A stretch of 64,000 nt of DNA, taken from positions 310,001 through 374,000 of the forward strand of contig NZ_PEFE01000001.1 in assembly GCF_002754315.1 (NCBI RefSeq), written 5' to 3'. Position numbers and translations under genes: made by a program. This stretch comes from Flavobacterium sp. 11 (GTDB taxonomy: Bacteria; Bacteroidota; Bacteroidia; Flavobacteriales; Flavobacteriaceae). The notes under the pieces were generated by a model. It saw nothing but the letters and a program-made list of their open reading frames with translations, was not told the DNA's origin and ran no database searches. Positions 63,442 to 64,000 of this stretch are shown here, piece after piece; positions within the stretch are counted from its first letter, which is position 1, and every line of letters starts with the position of its first letter.

Positions 63442-64000
63442 TTATTTAAAGTTTACTTCAACATAAACCGGCAAATGATCTGATGGATATTTCAAGTCTT
63501 TTGAATCACTCAAAACGGCATATTTTTTTACTTTCAAAATGCTATTCTTCGAAATAAAAATATAATCAATCAATTTAGTTACGGGTTCGTTGTGTTTAAA
63601 ATTATTAAATGTTCCATAAGGCCCGAAAGGTTTCTCTTGCGAAACTTCTCTTGCGTCATCCATTGCTTTTTTAAGCAGTATTATTCTGTCCTCTTTAGGC
63701 TCTGAATTTAAATCACCCATAAGAATCACAGGATATTTTTTTGTGTTTAGTTCCTTAATTTTCGAAAGAATTAATTGGATTCCTTTGGTTCTGGCTTCTT
63801 CGCCTATGTGATCCAAATGTGTGTTAAAAATCCAAAAGAATTGTTTTGTTTTCAAATCTTTGAACAATGCATACGTACAAACTCTATTGTAGGCAGCGTC
63901 CCAACCTTTTGAAATTGTGTTGGGTGTTTCAGAAAGCCAGAACGTATTGCTTTCTTTAACTGTAAATCTTTCTTTTTTATAAAAAATATTAGACGATTCT
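63442..64000 (-). CDS. Endonuclease/exonuclease/phosphatase family protein (5' end outside window)
   Basis: 186 residues of the C-terminal part are visible. The frame stays open to the window edge (NIFYKKERFTVKESNTFWLS, then GWDAAYNRVCTYALF). EEP motifs: FNTHLDHIGEEARTKG, LMGDLNSEP and YPSDHLPVYVEV with the catalytic Asp-His. The family includes DNases, sphingomyelinases and sugar-phosphate phosphatases. Members of this subgroup are often encoded in glucan-use loci of Flavobacteriia, with unknown substrate. It precedes the GH30 gene by 3 bp and belongs to the same operon. Confidence 0.9.
   Translation of the reverse strand, partial: ESSNIFYKKERFTVKESNTFWLSETPNTISKGWDAAYNRVCTYALFKDLKTKQFFWIFNTHLDHIGEEARTKGIQLILSKIKELNTKKYPVILMGDLNSEPKEDRIILLKKAMDDAREVSQEKPFGPYGTFNNFKHNEPVTKLIDYIFISKNSILKVKKYAVLSDSKDLKYPSDHLPVYVEVNFK

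Overview
The window looks like chromosomal DNA of a Flavobacterium-type bacterium (Bacteroidota). The DNA is AT-rich, promoters follow the TTG-N19-TAnnTTTG pattern, secreted proteins carry short lipobox signal peptides, and there are SusC/SusD pairs and an ExbB/ExbD/TonB set whose proteins resemble flavobacterial ones. No species can be named from the sequence alone.

Layout. (1) 1-9.9 kb is ordinary core genome: a YHS-domain protein, a peroxiredoxin-like protein, a Crp/Fnr regulator, an acyl-CoA dehydrogenase, AnmK, a chalcone-isomerase-like protein, a glutamate-type dehydrogenase, a TonB-like protein, ExbD, ExbB and FolC, ending in tRNA-Val(TAC). (2) 9.97-10.7 kb holds two tandem 367-bp units, each made of a terminator hairpin, an 83-residue GIY-YIG nuclease gene and a tRNA-like 3' part. 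Two more units lie at 51.88-52.62 kb. (3) 10.7-22.97 kb is mobile and defence DNA: a large serine recombinase with a 51-residue overlapping partner, MobA/MobB mobilisation proteins, a nucleotidyltransferase toxin-like pair, a HEPN-like operon with a divergent XRE regulator, a complete AbiEi/AbiEii system, and hsdM with a truncated hsdS. (4) An IS21-family element (about 22.95-25.56 kb) sits exactly between hsdS and the next locus, and its ends are read into genes on both sides. (5) 25.5-51.0 kb is a polysaccharide utilisation locus for beta-mannan or acetylated galactoglucomannan: SusC, SusD, a TIG surface lipoprotein, GH27, GH5, an AraC regulator, GH26 (three), an inner-membrane symporter, a GH130 phosphorylase, a frameshifted epimerase, another GH5, GH3, an aldo/keto reductase and two esterases. 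(6) 52.8-64 kb holds a degenerate-Nudix sugar regulator facing a GH3 gene, then a five-gene run (EEP, GH30, GH30, GH5 with a C-terminal binding module, GH3) typical of beta-glucan use.

How the genes fit. In the mannan locus, surface GH26/GH5 enzymes and esterases would trim the polymer, SusCD would import oligomers using TonB/ExbBD energy, and periplasmic GH27/GH3 would remove side groups. The symporter would pass mannobiose inward, and the epimerase plus GH130 would convert it to mannose-1-phosphate and glucose. The epimerase has a one-base frameshift close to its 3' end that cuts off a conserved histidine motif, so this step may be broken or the base call may be wrong.

Main point of interest. 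The interval from 10,701 to 51,883 is bracketed by tandem GIY-YIG/tRNA-like units, with the serine recombinase gene at its left edge and a shared CCAC at both junctions. The simplest reading is a 41-kb integrated (or accreted) island splitting an array of four such units and carrying mobilisation, defence and mannan-use genes together. The array itself, a small nuclease gene whose stop codon is embedded in a tRNA-like sequence, is the best candidate for an undescribed element.
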